Positions 34,573 to 43,246 are shown, counted from the stretch's first letter. The stretch: DNA of 64,000 nt from Cupriavidus cauae (GCF_008632125.1 NZ_VWRN01000073.1:33256-97255), one strand, 5' to 3'. A program made the numbers and translations. The notes: generated from the letters alone by a model not told the origin.

Positions 34573-36198
34573 TTGAAGCGACAGATTTTCATGGCTTTGA
34601 CCATCGCACTCACGGTGGTCCTCTGGATGTCCACGCTATCCGTGCGTCCCCTCTATGAACCCGACGAGGGTCGTTACGCCGAGGTTCCGCGCGAGATGTT
34701 CGTCTCCGGCGATTGGGTCACGCCGCGGTTGAACGGCATCAAGTTCTTCGACAAGCCGCCCCTGCAGTATTGGGCGACCGCCAGCGCCTATACGCTCTTC
34801 GGGCCGTCCGAGTGGACAGCAAGGATCTGGAGTGCGCTTGTGGGACTGCTGGGCGCACTCGCCGCATGGTGGGCGGCGCGATCGCTCTATGACACGCGCA
34901 TAGGCCTCGCCTCAGCGCTGGTGCTCATCGGCGCTCCCCTCTGGATTCTCGGCTCGAATCTGACAACAACAGACATTGGTGTCGGCGCACTGCTCGGCAG
35001 TGCCGCTCTCGTTTTCGCCGTGGCCTACCAGAATCGGGAACCTCGCTTATACCCCCTGATCTGGTTGTTGGTCGGTCTGGCATTTCTTGCCAAAGGCCTG
35101 ATTGCCCTGGTACTGCCAGGAATCACGCTGCTGCTATACGGGGCGGTCACTCGACAATTTTCCGCATTTTTTAGCGCGAGATTCTGGCGCTGGAGCCTGC
35201 TTGCGGTGGCCATCACCATGCCTTGGTTTGTCGTGGTGTCCCAGCGCAACCCCGAATTTCTGAATTACTTCTTCATCCACGAACACTTCGCGAGATTCTC
35301 GTCCTCGGTTCACGAGCGGGACAAGCCATTCTGGTTCTTCCTGGCCGTTGGTGCGGCAGGCGTCCTGCCGTTCATGGGCTTGATTCCCCGTGCTATCGCA
35401 CTCCGCTCTCGCAGCGCACAGGCAACGCCTGGCTTCGACGCACGACTGTTTCTGTCGCTGTGGGTAGTCGTTGTCATTGCCTTCTTTTCGATTTCGCGCT
35501 CGAAGCTGCCGCTCTATATCCTGCCCGCCTTACCACCGGTGGCCGTCTTGCTCGCGTACAGATCCATGACTGCAGCCCGCCCCACACTGGCGGCAAGCTT
35601 TCTTGCCATGCCTGTGCTCGGCGTTGCCATCGCCGTGCTGCTATGGCATCCGACAATGTCGAATGCGGTACTGAAGCTCAATATCAGCAATCCGGCCTCA
35701 TTGCATACCTGGGGCGCCATCACGATGGGCATTCTGGTCATCGGTGGCTTCCTGGCCTTTGGGATCGCCCTGCGCGGCCACAGGCTCTGCGCGGTTGCCG
35801 TCGCTTCGCTGGCGACGCTGGCCAGCCTTCAGGCTGGCTTGATGGCGTCTCGGGCGTTTGGGTCCCTCTCCATCAAACCACTTGGCTTGGAAGCCAAGGC
35901 GGCGTCCCGCGACAACACACAACTGTTCAACGTGGGCCAGATTGACCGAGGTCTGGCGTTTTACGCCGAACGAGAACCGATCATTGTCGGGGCCAGATCC
36001 GAGCTGGATCTCGGCTTCTCGGTCGAGCCCGACAAGTGGATTGCTAATGAAGAAGCTTTTGCGCAGCGATGGCTGACCCCTGGTCACAAGCTCGCGGTCA
36101 TGCGGCACGAGACGTTTCATCGACTGAGACCGCTGCTCGGCGGCAACACAACTGTGATCGGACGACATGGCGTCAACGTTCTGGTGCAAAAACCATGA
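34573..36198 (+). CDS. ArnT/PMT-type polyprenol-dependent glycosyltransferase
   Basis: A 541-aa integral membrane enzyme with about 12 TM helices. The first periplasmic loop has the catalytic acidic motif YEPDEGRYAEVPREM and FFDKPPLQYW, both hallmarks of ArnT-like (GT83) transferases that move a sugar from undecaprenyl phosphate to lipid A or another acceptor. A soluble periplasmic C-terminal tail (about 440-541) follows the last TM helix. It overlaps gtrA-like by 4 bp. With the GT2 enzyme making the polyprenyl sugar and GtrA as possible flippase, the trio can modify envelope glycans. Confidence 0.88.
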   Translation: MKRQIFMALTIALTVVLWMSTLSVRPLYEPDEGRYAEVPREMFVSGDWVTPRLNGIKFFDKPPLQYWATASAYTLFGPSEWTARIWSALVGLLGALAAWWAARSLYDTRIGLASALVLIGAPLWILGSNLTTTDIGVGALLGSAALVFAVAYQNREPRLYPLIWLLVGLAFLAKGLIALVLPGITLLLYGAVTRQFSAFFSARFWRWSLLAVAITMPWFVVVSQRNPEFLNYFFIHEHFARFSSSVHERDKPFWFFLAVGAAGVLPFMGLIPRAIALRSRSAQATPGFDARLFLSLWVVVVIAFFSISRSKLPLYILPALPPVAVLLAYRSMTAARPTLAASFLAMPVLGVAIAVLLWHPTMSNAVLKLNISNPASLHTWGAITMGILVIGGFLAFGIALRGHRLCAVAVASLATLASLQAGLMASRAFGSLSIKPLGLEAKAASRDNTQLFNVGQIDRGLAFYAEREPIIVGARSELDLGFSVEPDKWIANEEAFAQRWLTPGHKLAVMRHETFHRLRPLLGGNTTVIGRHGVNVLVQKP

Positions 36199-36578
36199 AC
36201 ATCCCATCACGATTTGTACGGTTTCTGGGCGCGGGGGCGACGGCAACCGCTACACACTACGCAACACTGATCACGCTGGTCGGTTTCGGGGTTGCAGCGC
36301 TACCGGCGTCTGCCGCCGGCAGTGTTGCAGGCCTTCTGACGCACTACTGCATCAGCAGCCGATGGGTGTTCACACCAGTCCGACCACAACGCGCCACTTT
36401 CGGACGGTTCATTCTCGTTTCCGCGCTGGCGTTCTTTCTTAACTCACTTCTGATGTGGGCTGGACTAGCATTGGGGCTTCACTACCTGGTTGCTCAAATC
36501 CTCTCGACAATTTTCGTCATGTTGGTCAACTACGTACTCCATGCAAATTGGACGTTCATGAATGGAGCGATGCGATGA
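36195..36578 (+). CDS. GtrA-family membrane protein
   Basis: A 127-aa protein with four TM helices, the length and layout of GtrA (FVRFLGAGATATATHYATLITLVGFG; SRWVFTPVRPQRATFGRFILVSALAFFLNSLLMWAGL in two blocks; NYVLHANWTF). GtrA proteins are thought to flip polyprenyl-phosphate sugars across the inner membrane. Its start overlaps the arnT-like stop and its stop overlaps the GT2 start (both ATGA), so all three proteins are made in step. Confidence 0.88.
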   Translation: MNIPSRFVRFLGAGATATATHYATLITLVGFGVAALPASAAGSVAGLLTHYCISSRWVFTPVRPQRATFGRFILVSALAFFLNSLLMWAGLALGLHYLVAQILSTIFVMLVNYVLHANWTFMNGAMR

Positions 36579-37696
36579 ATGCCGCCAGCCTGCTGCCAGA
36601 GAAGATCTCGGTCGTCGTACCGCTCTTCAATGAAGAAGCTGTCCTGCCACAGTTTCACTTTCGGCTTCTCCGCGTGATGGATGGATTGGCATCGGACTAC
36701 GAGATTATCTACGTGGACGATGGCAGCCGCGATCGATCACTGGCGGTTGCACACAATCTCAAGGCGGCCGAAGCGCGCGTCGGCATTGTCGAGCTGAGTC
36801 GCAACTTCGGCAAGGAAGCCGCGCTAACGGCGGGCCTCGACGTGGCAAGCGGCGACGCCGTTGTGATCATCGACGCCGATCTGCAGGATCCGCCCGAACT
36901 GATTCCGTCGTTGATCGAGAAATGGCGCGAGGGGTTCGACGTGGTGTACGCCACGCGCACTTCCCGGGATGGCGAATCGTTCCTCAAGAAGTTCACCGCG
37001 CACTGGTTTTACCGCCTGATGGGCAAGCTCAGCGATACGGAGATTCCGGCCGACACCGGCGACTTCCGCGTCATGAGCCGTCGTGCCGTTGCCGCACTCG
37101 GACAACTCCGGGAGCAGCACCGCTTCATGAAGGGGCTGTATGCCTGGATAGGATTCCGGCAGACGGCCGTCTTGTATCGGCGTGACGCGCGGGCATCCGG
37201 GACGACCAAGTTCAACTACCGCAAGCTGTTGCGTTTTGCCGTGGATGGCATCACTGCCTTTTCCACCGTGCCGCTCAAGTTTGCAACCTCGATCGGCCTG
37301 CTTGTTGCCGTTCCCGCCTTTGGCATGGCCGCCTTCATCGTTGGCAAGACGCTGCTCTACGGCGACCCCGTACACGGCTACCCATCCATGATGACCGCCC
37401 TGCTTCTGCTGGGCGGCCTGCAACTGGTTTTCCTAGGCGTGCTCGGGGAATATGTTGGGCGTCTGTTCAATGAAGTCAAGCGGCGGCCGGTGTATCTGGT
37501 GGCAAGCTATACGGCGCCGATCGGCCCCGGCACCCCCACCGCTGAGCCGGGGCAGGTGGCCGCAGCGACACGGGGTGGCACCCCGCCTGCAGCAATCTTT
37601 CACGCACCCGGATGCCCGGAAGGCAAAGCTCCTGGCCTCCCCGAGGCTCCTCAGCGGGATGCCATCCTCACGGAAACCCTTGCGCCAAGCCGATAG
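36575..37696 (+). CDS. GT2-family polyprenyl-phosphate glycosyltransferase (GtrB/ArnC type)
   Basis: A 373-aa enzyme. The GT-A domain starts ISVVVPLFNEEAVLPQF, with IIYVDDGSRDRSL, GIVELSRNFGKEAALTAGLD and the DxD-like VIIDADLQDPPELI. RVMSRRAVAAL and KGLYAWIGFRQ are typical of the GtrB/DPM1 group. Two C-terminal TM helices (about 232-256 and 265-290) anchor it. It would transfer a nucleotide sugar to undecaprenyl phosphate on the cytosolic face, supplying the ArnT-like enzyme. The Pro/Ala-rich tail after about 320 is unusual. Confidence 0.9.
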   Translation: MNAASLLPEKISVVVPLFNEEAVLPQFHFRLLRVMDGLASDYEIIYVDDGSRDRSLAVAHNLKAAEARVGIVELSRNFGKEAALTAGLDVASGDAVVIIDADLQDPPELIPSLIEKWREGFDVVYATRTSRDGESFLKKFTAHWFYRLMGKLSDTEIPADTGDFRVMSRRAVAALGQLREQHRFMKGLYAWIGFRQTAVLYRRDARASGTTKFNYRKLLRFAVDGITAFSTVPLKFATSIGLLVAVPAFGMAAFIVGKTLLYGDPVHGYPSMMTALLLLGGLQLVFLGVLGEYVGRLFNEVKRRPVYLVASYTAPIGPGTPTAEPGQVAAATRGGTPPAAIFHAPGCPEGKAPGLPEAPQRDAILTETLAPSR

Positions 37697-37816
37697 ACAG
37701 CCCGCCTTCCATGCGCTCTCACGACATGGCCAGCAACTATCGGGATCATGACGTTTTCGAAAGAAAGAGCCTCGTATTCAACTTATTCCGTTCTTCGCAT
37801 CCACCGACCATTGACC

Positions 37817-37845
37817 CTGTAGTCACTACAGACTATTTACTACAG
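37817..37845. promoter_or_regulatory. CTGTAGT/ACTACAG repeat cluster
   Basis: CTGTAGT-c-ACTACAG (37817-37831) is a perfect palindrome. A third ACTACAG lies at 37839-37845, 14 bp from the second. It is located 84 bp upstream of the zinc-ribbon gene. This is a likely operator for an unidentified regulator. It is related to, but arranged differently from, BlaI/MecI-type ACTACA/TGTAGT operators. Confidence 0.4.
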
Positions 37846-37928
37846 GCATTGGCTGACGCGTAGCAGCGCAAGTCGTCGCAGCACCCGACACCACGGGGCC
37901 GCAGCGACGATCCATCCACTTAGGAGGA

Positions 37929-38231
37929 ATGATGGGTTTCTTGGAAAGGCTCATGGGCCGTCACAGCGGCGGTCATCACGGCGGCGGAAGTGAGCACGGT
38001 CGTCGAGGAGGTCATCATGATGGTGGCGGCAGCTACGGCTATGGGAATCCTTTGCCACCACAAAGCCCCGCCGGCGTCCACTGCCCCAACTGCGGCACGG
38101 TGAGCGCCCAGGGCGCGCGCTTCTGCCAGCAATGCGGCAGTTCACTGGCTCCGGCGCCGTGCAGTCGATGCGGCACCTTACTCCCACGCGACGCAAAGTT
38201 CTGTGGAAGTTGCGGCAATGCCGCCAAATGA
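37929..38231 (+). CDS. His/Gly-rich double zinc-ribbon protein
   Basis: A 100-aa protein (or 99 from the second ATG, 37932) with two parts. Residues about 10-45 are His/Gly-rich (RHSGGHHGGGSEHGRRGGHH), suggesting loose metal binding. Residues about 50-97 hold two zinc ribbons, CPNCG...FCQQCG and CSRCG...FCGSCG. There is a strong Shine-Dalgarno (taggagg). It has no signal peptide and so is cytosolic. It is convergent with the P1B-4 ATPase gene and separated by a GC-rich hairpin. A zinc buffer or adaptor role is plausible but not known. Confidence 0.75.
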   Translation: MMGFLERLMGRHSGGHHGGGSEHGRRGGHHDGGGSYGYGNPLPPQSPAGVHCPNCGTVSAQGARFCQQCGSSLAPAPCSRCGTLLPRDAKFCGSCGNAAK

Positions 38232-38288
38232 GTCGGCGGCCATAGCTGCCGCCGCATCTGGCATCGCCATCATTGCGGCCGGGGCCCG

Positions 38289-40778
38289 TCATGGGGATTT
38301 GTCGCGATAGGCTAGCAGTCGAAGCGCATTGAACACGACGATCAGCGTCGACCCCTCATGCATGGCCACGGCGGGCCCGATACCGAGGCCGAGGATCGTG
38401 GCTGGCAGAAGGAACGCCACGACGCCGAGGCTGATATACACGTTCTGAAGGATGATGGCCCGCGTATGTCGGCTTAAACCGACCACAAAAGGCAGGTGTT
38501 GGAGGTCGTCGGCCATCAGCGCAACATCCGCCGTTTCCAGTGCCACATCTGAACCTGCCGCACCCATTGCGATGCCCACCGTGGCGTTGGCCATTGCCGG
38601 CGCGTCGTTGACGCCGTCGCCGACCATGGCCACTTTGGCTTCCGCGCGCAACGTCTGGATGGCTTTGACCTTGTCCTCAGGCATCAGATCGCCCCAGGCT
38701 TCATCGATACCTACGTCCTTGGCGACGGCTTCGGCTGCGCGCTGGTGATCGCCGGAGATCATGATCATGCGTGTGATACCCAGCCTGCGCAGTGCCTCGA
38801 GGGCAGCGCGCGCCGAGGCGCGCGGCGTGTCCATCAGCCCAATGGCGCCGAGGTCCCGATCTCCCTGCCTGACGATCATTGTCGTGCGGCCAGTGCTGCG
38901 CAGCGTCTGCACTGCGCTCGCCATCGATTCGCTAAGCGGTGCAATCCCGTCGGCGCCGAACATGTCAGGCTTGCCAATCCAGACGGTCTTACCGCACAAC
39001 GTCGCCGTGACCCCGCGTCCGGTCAAGCTTTGGAGATGAGACGCTTCCGGGATGGAACTGCCTTCCAGGCGCTTGCGGCCATCGCGGGCAATGGCCGCAG
39101 CCAACGGGTGGTCGCTGAGCGACTCCACGGCGACCGCTACGCTCAACAATTCCGCTTCAGCTACTCCTTCGGCGACCATCACATCGGTAATACGGGGGCG
39201 CCCCTCCGTCAGCGTCCCCGTCTTATCGAATGCAATGGCTTTCAGTGAACCCAGGTTTTCGAGCGGCGCCCCGCCCTTGATCAGTACACCCCCTCTAGCG
39301 GCGCGCGCTACCCCCGACAGCACCGCGCTCGGTGTCGCGATGGCGAGCGCGCATGGGCTGGCGGCAACCAGCACCGCCATGGCGCGGTAGAAGGTCGCAC
39401 TGAACGGCTCATTGATCACTAGCCCTGCAAACAGCAGCAATACCGCCAGCACAAGCACTGCAGGAACAAAGATCCGTTCGAACTTCTCAGTGAACCGCTG
39501 GCTCGGTGACTTTTGCGCTTCGGCCTCGTTGACCATCTTGACGACTTTCGCCAGGGCGCTGTCCGTGGAAAGGCGCGTCACTTCCACTTCAATGGCGCCG
39601 GCGCCATTGATGGTTCCGGCGAACACGCGGGACACGGCCCCTACGGCATCGGGCTTCCTCCTGGCTGCGGCGGCGTCATCCACGGGCTGCTTGTCGACCG
39701 GGATGCTTTCGCCAGTAACCGGCGCTTGATTGACTGCGGAAGCCCCCTTTACCAGAAAACCATCGGCGGGGAGGCGTTCGTTCGGCCGAACCACCACCAC
39801 ATCCCCCACCTGCAATTCCTCGACGGGGACCTCTCGTACCTCGCCTTCACGCCGCACACTTGCTGTAGCCGGTGCGAGCGCCGCCAACGCTTCGATCGCC
39901 CGCTTGGCGCGCCCCATGGCGTAGTGTTCGAGCCCGTGGCCGAGACTGAACAAAAAGAGAAGTAGCGCGCCTTCCGCCCAAGCGCCTAACGCCGCCGCCC
40001 CTGCGGCGGCTACCAGCATCAGTGTGTCGATTTCGAACTTCTTTAGCCGGAGGTTCTCTATCGCTTCCCGAACGGTATAGAAACCACCAAAAAAATACGC
40101 GCCGACAAAGAAGGCAACCGGAATCCATGCTGGCAGGCTGCCGAACAGCTTACCAACGGCAAATCCGAGACCAAGCAAGGCCCCACAGATCAGGGAGAAG
40201 ATTAGCTCAGTATTCGGGCCAAACACGCTGCCGTGTGCGTGGGCCTCATGCCCCTCGCCTTCCCCATGTGCATGATCCTTGACGCCTTCGCGGTGTTCAT
40301 GGTCTGCATGACCGCTCTTCCGGGCACCGATCTCAACCGGCGCGAGCCCGCGTTTTGACAGGGCCTGCTCGATCCCTGCCGCGGAGATCCGATCGTTGTC
40401 GAATTCGACGCGCGCTATGCCGGAGGCGCTGACTTCGGCCTCGATGACGCCGGGCAAGGCCCGCAGTTGGCTAGCTACGGTTCGCGCTCGTCGTTCGTGC
40501 CAGACGCCCTTCAATTGCCAAAGCACATGACCAAACCGCGACGAAATCACCGCACCCGTGCTTGTCACCAGCTCCCGGATGCGGGCAAGGGAAATCGCTG
40601 CGGGATCGTAGTGGACACATATCTGTGAATCGCTATCAACATTTGCAGTTTTTATATGCGCCGCCTCGACGCCCTCTTTCCCTCTCAGTTCGGACAGCAA
40701 CCGTTCTACACAGGGATCAGAGGAATCGGGAAGGCCAGGAAGCAAGACAGGAATGTCCAGGCGCAGCTTTTCGGTCAT
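38289..40778 (-). CDS. czcP: P1B-4-type heavy-metal ATPase (CzcP-like)
   Basis: An 829-aa P-type ATPase. The membrane metal site is SPC (VAASPCALAIATP, about residue 473), not the CPC of ZntA/CadA, and helix 8 carries HEGST (about 805). Both mark the P1B-4 group that exports Co/Zn/Cd. Phosphorylation motif AFDKTGTLTEG, TGES and GDGVNDAPAM are intact. The N-terminus has two HMA-like folds without CxxC, then a His-rich linker (about 160-190: HADHEHREG, HAHGEGEGHEAHAHG). It pumps cytosolic cations into the periplasm, where CzcCBA can remove them. The symbol rests on type, context and remembered CzcP length. Confidence 0.88.
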   Translation of the reverse strand: MTEKLRLDIPVLLPGLPDSSDPCVERLLSELRGKEGVEAAHIKTANVDSDSQICVHYDPAAISLARIRELVTSTGAVISSRFGHVLWQLKGVWHERRARTVASQLRALPGVIEAEVSASGIARVEFDNDRISAAGIEQALSKRGLAPVEIGARKSGHADHEHREGVKDHAHGEGEGHEAHAHGSVFGPNTELIFSLICGALLGLGFAVGKLFGSLPAWIPVAFFVGAYFFGGFYTVREAIENLRLKKFEIDTLMLVAAAGAAALGAWAEGALLLFLFSLGHGLEHYAMGRAKRAIEALAALAPATASVRREGEVREVPVEELQVGDVVVVRPNERLPADGFLVKGASAVNQAPVTGESIPVDKQPVDDAAAARRKPDAVGAVSRVFAGTINGAGAIEVEVTRLSTDSALAKVVKMVNEAEAQKSPSQRFTEKFERIFVPAVLVLAVLLLFAGLVINEPFSATFYRAMAVLVAASPCALAIATPSAVLSGVARAARGGVLIKGGAPLENLGSLKAIAFDKTGTLTEGRPRITDVMVAEGVAEAELLSVAVAVESLSDHPLAAAIARDGRKRLEGSSIPEASHLQSLTGRGVTATLCGKTVWIGKPDMFGADGIAPLSESMASAVQTLRSTGRTTMIVRQGDRDLGAIGLMDTPRASARAALEALRRLGITRMIMISGDHQRAAEAVAKDVGIDEAWGDLMPEDKVKAIQTLRAEAKVAMVGDGVNDAPAMANATVGIAMGAAGSDVALETADVALMADDLQHLPFVVGLSRHTRAIILQNVYISLGVVAFLLPATILGLGIGPAVAMHEGSTLIVVFNALRLLAYRDKSP

Positions 40779-40820
40779 TGTCGCGGGCTCCAGTCAGTCT
40801 GAATCGGCATTCACGCCGTT

Positions 40821-40844
40821 GCACACTATTAGCAACTAGTGTGC
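40821..40844. promoter_or_regulatory. 8-bp inverted repeat upstream of czcP
   Basis: GCACACTA-ttagcaac-TAGTGTGC, perfect 8-bp arms with an 8-base loop, 43 bp upstream of the ATPase start codon. It is either an operator for a dimeric repressor or a leader hairpin in the czcP transcript. No other copy was noticed in the window. Confidence 0.5.
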
Positions 40845-40894
40845 CCCGCATTGCAACAACAAAGCTCAACGAGTCAGCGCCCCAATGCCCCGCC

Positions 40895-40937
40895 GTAATG
40901 CGTTGGTAATGTGCCCGCAATCTGAGCGTACTATCTT
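40895..40937 (+). promoter_or_regulatory. Triple GTAAT-type box and promoter
   Basis: GTAAT (40895), GTAAT (40906) and GCAAT (40917) follow each other at exact 11-bp intervals. A -10-like TATCTT (40932-40937) begins 22 bp after the second pentamer. This would drive the small secreted-protein gene at 40982. Confidence 0.5.
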
Positions 40938-40981
40938 GCGGATGACAGGATCCTCATGTCATCCGTCCAGGAACCATACAG

Positions 40982-41263
40982 ATGATTAGCGCCGTCGCAT
41001 GCTCTGCCTTGCTGGCCTACGCTTTGCCGGCTCCTGCGACCGGTGATCGACTCAGCGAGAAGCCGACCCAGTGGCACACCCTCGCCATTGGACATTCAGA
41101 CACGGGATACGCCTCCCGCGACCAACGGGTTGCCTGGGCGGCCAACCCGCGACATCGCACAGCCAAACATCCGTCGAAGCAGGAATCCGCAGCGAGCACA
41201 CCGGAGCCGTCTTCCAGAGACGCGTCCAGCGCTGTCGCCGCACCCAAGCCGCCCTGCCAGTAG
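40982..41263 (+). CDS. Small secreted hypothetical protein
   Basis: 93 aa. A short hydrophobic leader (MISAVACSALLAYALPAPATG) suggests export. The mature part is hydrophilic, Pro/Ser/Ala-rich towards the end (KQESAASTPEPSSRDASSAV) and finishes PPCQ. I recognise no family. The case that it is real rests on a good start context, the leader, and the GTAAT-type promoter shared with porin, repeat-peptide and czcI genes. It is convergent with flgB-like. Confidence 0.5.
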   Translation: MISAVACSALLAYALPAPATGDRLSEKPTQWHTLAIGHSDTGYASRDQRVAWAANPRHRTAKHPSKQESAASTPEPSSRDASSAVAAPKPPCQ

Positions 41264-41277
41264 TCGCGGTTTCCCCG

Positions 41278-41700
41278 CTAGGGCCGCATGTCCTGGTAGA
41301 GCTTGAGCATGTCCTTGTACTCGTCGGCAGTCTTTTGAATGGAGAACCGCATCCGCAGCGCGTTCTCTGCAAACGCCACACGCTCGACGTCCATCTCCAC
41401 GGTGTTGCCGTCCATACTCGACTGCAGGGGGACGCGATACATCAGATCCTCTTCCAGCGCGGGCTTGCTTGCCTCGATGTGTCGCGGCGAAGTCATGGTC
41501 ATGCCCGCAAAATTCTGGCCACTGCCCATCACCCTATCCAACTCGGCGCTGAAGTCGATATCGCGCGCCTTGTAGTTCGGCGTATCCGCATTTGCAATAT
41601 TTGCAGACAGCAGCTCGAACCTCCGTGTGCGAAGTCGCAGCGCTTGCTCATGAACGCTGTCTTCGCTACGCGCCCATTTTGCGACGTATGGCGTGTCCAT
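41278..41700 (-). CDS. flgB: FlgB-like flagellar rod protein, isolated
   Basis: 140 aa with the full FlgB layout: an N-terminal rod-protein signature (LRTRRFELLSANIANADTPNYKARDIDFSAEL, two blocks), a variable middle, and a C-terminal helix NTVEMDVERVAFAENALRM...YKDMLKLYQDM. FlgB normally builds the proximal rod and is followed by flgC and many other genes. Here no other flagellar gene exists for more than 20 kb on either side, and it lies inside the czc island. The ATG at 41698-41700 with upstream gag-rich Shine-Dalgarno fits the family start. Confidence 0.85.
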   Translation of the reverse strand: MDTPYVAKWARSEDSVHEQALRLRTRRFELLSANIANADTPNYKARDIDFSAELDRVMGSGQNFAGMTMTSPRHIEASKPALEEDLMYRVPLQSSMDGNTVEMDVERVAFAENALRMRFSIQKTADEYKDMLKLYQDMRP

Positions 41701-41910
41701 CCTTACTCTCCAACTAGATCGGAACCCGCAGCGTATTGCAAAGGCAGTCGATCTTGCTTCGAGAGAAGCGACCTCTTTTCGTGAGTTTCCCATTACCGGC
41801 CCGCAATGTTCGCGCGCACACAGGTTGACGCGTCCGCGCGAAAGCCATGTCAATCCACATAACCCCGGTACGTTCCACCTTGTCGTCATCACGCGACGAA
41901 GTGACCCCAC

Positions 41911-41954
41911 GTAATTACTTCGCAATCTGACCGTCATCTGCAGATTTCTATACT
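41911..41954 (+). promoter_or_regulatory. GTAAT-type box and porin promoter
   Basis: GTAAT (41911-41915) and GCAAT (41922-41926) are 11 bp apart. The -10 box TATACT (41949-41954) begins 23 bp after the second pentamer and 43 bp before the porin ATG. The segment GCAATCTGACCGTCATCT is nearly repeated in the mgtC promoter at 55058. Confidence 0.6.
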
Positions 41955-41996
41955 CGCCCCCACCAAATTAATTTCGGGTCTTAATGAGGAGAATCC

Positions 41997-43064
41997 ATGA
42001 AGATTAGTCGCATTGCCGTCGCATCCCTCGGTCTGTTCGCTACAACCGCATTCGCTCAATCGAGCGTCACGCTGTATGGTGTGGCCGACGCGGGTATCGA
42101 GTATCTGAGCAACGTCCCATCGGCTTCGCCCGGTGGCTCGAACCAGGTTCGCATGACCTCCGGCAACATGTCGACGTCGCGTTGGGGCCTGCGTGGCGTC
42201 GAAGACCTTGGCGGCGGTCTGAAAGCCATCTTCGAATTGGAAAGCGGCATTTCGTTCGACACCGGCGCACAGAACAACAGCACCCGTCTTTTTGATCGTA
42301 GTGCCTTCGTAGGATTGGGTAGCAAATATGGTCAACTGACGTTGGGTCGTCAAACGACACCAATGTATGACACCACGCTGCAACTCGACCCGATGGGCTT
42401 CGCGCCGCGCTACTCGCTCTTCAAGATGGATGACGTCTTGGCGGGTCGCGCTGACAATGCTATCAAGTACCGTGGCATCTTCAGTGGCCTGACGGTCACC
42501 GGCCTCTACAGCTTTAGCCGCACCGGCGGCGGCGAAGTGCCGGGGAACTACAAGGTCGATCGAAACATGGGCGTATCGCTCATGTATGAAACCGGCGCCC
42601 TCGCTGTCGGCGCGGTGTACGACGAGATCCAGGGCAGCACCGTCGCCACGGCCGACCGCAAGGACCGCCGCGCTCTAATTGGCGCGAGCTACGCTTTCGG
42701 ACCGGCTAAGGCATTTATTGGTTATCGCTGGTACAACGGCAATGTCGGTGCGCTGCCGACGAACGGTTCTAACATTTACTGGGCCGGCCTGCGCTATGGC
42801 CTGACGCCCGCACTGACGCTGACCGGCGCCGCCTACTACACGGACAGCCGCAATTCTGGCGCAGACCCGTTCCTGTTCGTTGCCTCGGCAGATTACGCTT
42901 TCTCGAAGCGTACCGATGTGTATATGAACGTCGGTTATGCACTGAACCGCGGCAACTCGCAGCTGGGCATGAACGGCTACAACTCGACGACCGGCAGCCC
43001 GACCAACGTTGTCCCTGGCAAGGATCAGACCGGCGTCGTCGTAGGCGTACGCCACAAGTTCTGA
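41997..43064 (+). CDS. Gram-negative trimeric porin (OmpC/Omp32 type)
   Basis: A 355-aa outer-membrane porin typical of Burkholderiales. The signal peptide MKISRIAVASLGLFATTAFA is followed by QSSVTLYGVADAGIEYLSN. The barrel includes SRWGLRGVEDLGGGLKAIFELESG (two blocks), FDRSAFVGLGSKYGQLTLGRQ, and ends with the C-terminal Phe (VGVRHKF) needed for BAM insertion. Its codons and terminator look native to the island. Placement between czcP and czcE under a GTAAT-type promoter suggests metal-induced remodelling of outer-membrane permeability. Confidence 0.93.
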   Translation: MKISRIAVASLGLFATTAFAQSSVTLYGVADAGIEYLSNVPSASPGGSNQVRMTSGNMSTSRWGLRGVEDLGGGLKAIFELESGISFDTGAQNNSTRLFDRSAFVGLGSKYGQLTLGRQTTPMYDTTLQLDPMGFAPRYSLFKMDDVLAGRADNAIKYRGIFSGLTVTGLYSFSRTGGGEVPGNYKVDRNMGVSLMYETGALAVGAVYDEIQGSTVATADRKDRRALIGASYAFGPAKAFIGYRWYNGNVGALPTNGSNIYWAGLRYGLTPALTLTGAAYYTDSRNSGADPFLFVASADYAFSKRTDVYMNVGYALNRGNSQLGMNGYNSTTGSPTNVVPGKDQTGVVVGVRHKF

Positions 43065-43111
43065 GCGAGCTCAAAAGAATCGACACTTTCTTGTTAATTC
43101 AAGAGAGTTTG

Positions 43112-43138
43112 TGCCTCCCAACCGGGAGGCATTTTTTT
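43112..43138 (+). terminator. Rho-independent terminator of the porin gene
   Basis: Stem TGCCTCCC/GGGAGGCA with loop aacc, followed by seven T. It lies 48 bp after the porin stop. Confidence 0.9.
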
Positions 43139-43149
43139 ATGACAGGATC

Positions 43150-43193
43150 GTAATACGCGGGTAATTCAGTGGAGCAGGTCCGGTAGCTAGACT
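43150..43193 (+). promoter_or_regulatory. GTAAT-type box and promoter of the repeat peptide
   Basis: Two perfect GTAAT pentamers (43150-43154, 43161-43165) 11 bp apart. The -10 box TAGACT (43188-43193) begins 23 bp after the second. This is the cleanest member of the set. Confidence 0.6.
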
Positions 43194-43246
43194 GTGAACA
43201 CGGTGAGCGATTAGAGACTCACAAACATTGACTCCGGAGAGATTCC

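Noticed and set aside
37711..37863. 50-codon frame after the GT2 gene
   Set aside because: No ribosome-binding site, no motif, and it overlaps the ACTACAG operator-like repeats.
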